DNA of 64,000 bases from Planctomycetota bacterium. GTDB taxonomy: Bacteria > Planctomycetota > UBA1135 > GCA-002686595. Made by a program: the position numbers and the translations under genes. Positions 63,182 through 64,000 of this stretch are shown piece by piece. The stretch's first letter is position 1; the number at the start of each line of letters is the position of its first letter. The notes beneath the pieces are model-generated. The model worked only from the letters and a program-made list of their open reading frames with translations. It did not search any database and had not been told where the DNA came from. The stretch is from the NCBI GenBank assembly GCA_002686265.1, contig NZBA01000020.1:56823-120822 (forward strand). The letters are read 5' to 3'.

Positions 63182-63922
63182 ATGATCTACGAGGATCCCG
63201 AGGAAGGGCGCGAGAGCGCCGCTGACGAGCCCGCGGAAGAGCCCGCGACCGCGGAGGGTGGAGAAGGTAGCCGTGCCCCCGAGTCCGCGTTGCGCGACAT
63301 CGAGACTCCGGCCTTGATCCAGCGCGCCAAGGAAGACGACTCGGCCGCGCTGAATGAACTCTTCGCGCGCCACTATCAGCTGATGCTCGAGACGGCCCGC
63401 CGGCGCTTGGGGGCACGGCTGAAGTCGAAGGAAGAACCGGACGACCTGGCTCAGACGACCTTCCGCGAGGCGACGCGCGACTTTCACAACTACGACTACC
63501 GCGGTGAGGGCAGCCTGCAGCGTTGGCTGCTCCAGATTCTGCAGAACAAGATCCGTGACCGGGCGGAGTTCTACTCGGCGGGCAAGCGCGATCTGTCGAA
63601 GGAACGCAGCATGGATGCGACGCCCACGAACACGGGTGAGGTGCGTTCGCCCTTCGAGTTACCCAGCGCGGATCTGACGATCACCTCCCAAGTCACGCGC
63701 GGCGAGAACTACGACATGCTGCACCAGGCTCTGGCCCAACTCTCTCCCGACCACCGGGCGGCCATCCCCCTGGCCTTCTTTCAGGGCCAGACCCTGCGCG
63801 AAGCCGGCCGCCAGATGGGCGGCCGCAGCGAGGACGCCGTGCGCATGCTCTTGCGCCGTGCCGAGGGCCGGCTGCGCGAGCTGCTGCGGCCGTCACTGGG
63901 CAAGGACCGCCGCCCGGAGTAG
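63182..63922 (+). CDS. ECF-type RNA polymerase sigma factor
   Basis: A 246-aa protein. An acidic N-terminal stretch of about 40 residues precedes sigma region 2 (ALIQRAKEDDSAALNELFARHYQLML, DDLAQTTFREATRDFHNYDYRGEGSLQRWLLQIL) and region 4 (LSPDHRAAIPLAFFQGQTLREAGRQMGGRSEDAVRMLLRRAEGRLRELL). Planctomycetota carry many such factors. No anti-sigma gene follows before the window ends. The 250-base gap upstream shows only a repeated CGACTTCGCCCTC and no convincing promoter. Confidence 0.9.
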   Translation: MIYEDPEEGRESAADEPAEEPATAEGGEGSRAPESALRDIETPALIQRAKEDDSAALNELFARHYQLMLETARRRLGARLKSKEEPDDLAQTTFREATRDFHNYDYRGEGSLQRWLLQILQNKIRDRAEFYSAGKRDLSKERSMDATPTNTGEVRSPFELPSADLTITSQVTRGENYDMLHQALAQLSPDHRAAIPLAFFQGQTLREAGRQMGGRSEDAVRMLLRRAEGRLRELLRPSLGKDRRPE

Positions 63923-63964
63923 GCCGCCCGCCGAGCGGCCGGCCCGCGCGGGAGACCGCCGCGC

Positions 63965-64000
63965 CGTCGGCCCCACCCGTCGGCCCCACCCGTCGGCCCC
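63965..64000 (+). repeat. 13-base tandem repeat at the window end
   Basis: The unit CGTCGGCCCCACC is repeated about 2.8 times and continues past the window end. It lies just after the sigma-factor gene and may be the beginning of a longer array. Confidence 0.7.

Overview
The window is GC-rich (visibly close to 70 %), densely coded DNA with 54 protein-coding genes or gene remnants on both strands. I found no tRNA, rRNA, transposase or CRISPR array, and no gap longer than about 290 bases. The gene content points to a Planctomycetota bacterium. It has an adjacent DUF1800/DUF1501 pair, several secreted FG-GAP (DxDxDG) proteins, secreted proteins sharing a Cys-containing C-terminal module, two membrane-anchored carboxypeptidase-regulatory-like proteins, a sulfatase, a ceramidase-like hydrolase and Gfo/Idh/MocA sugar genes. 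The C-terminal module resembles those I remember from Poly30/Pla133-type planctomycetes; this placement is inference without a database search.

1-8.6 kb: the 3' end of a thiamine-diphosphate enzyme; the DUF1800/DUF1501 pair; then the most striking locus. A ferredoxin-like gene overlaps the end of a quinol-NO-reductase homologue that lacks the quinol-site His/Glu and carries His-to-Asn and Glu-to-Gln changes at the catalytic iron. This is the pattern reported for nitric oxide dismutase (Nod, 2 NO to N2 + O2). A divergent XRE-type regulator with a His-Cys/Cys patch follows, and then a BNR_4 protein. 8.8-16.6 kb: FG-GAP secreted protein, membrane-anchored surface protein, a Cys-rich secreted protein split by a one-base shift in a C9 tract, a CBS-ClC channel and a DUF234-type ATPase.

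16.6-23.6 kb: ATC-hydrolase-like protein with a small membrane protein; a sugar operon (oxidoreductase, isomerase/epimerase, transporter); two tandem paralogous secreted proteins. 23.7-31.3 kb: a thioredoxin-fold protein without its cysteines, ClpB, sulfatase, two head-to-head gene remnants, an M64 peptidase. 31.5-45.6 kb: FG-GAP protein, dapA, pdxJ, rsmD-nagA, recN, PLP decarboxylase, manA, a pseudouridine synthase and an active/inactive M16 pair.

45.6-64 kb: ceramidase-like hydrolase, glycosidase-like protein, surface proteins, a response regulator-groES-groEL operon, M19 dipeptidase, ArsM-like methyltransferase, another secreted C-terminal-module protein, an active/degenerate amidohydrolase pair, a DUF669-like protein, cdd-ligA and an ECF sigma factor.

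Two signals link separate loci. The palindrome CTGYCA-N3-TGRCAG lies upstream of clpB and twice upstream of the response regulator-groESL operon, suggesting a shared heat-shock control site that is not CIRCE. A C-terminal module ending in W(Y/F)RxP...FN(L/M) is shared by five secreted proteins and may be a sorting or anchoring domain.
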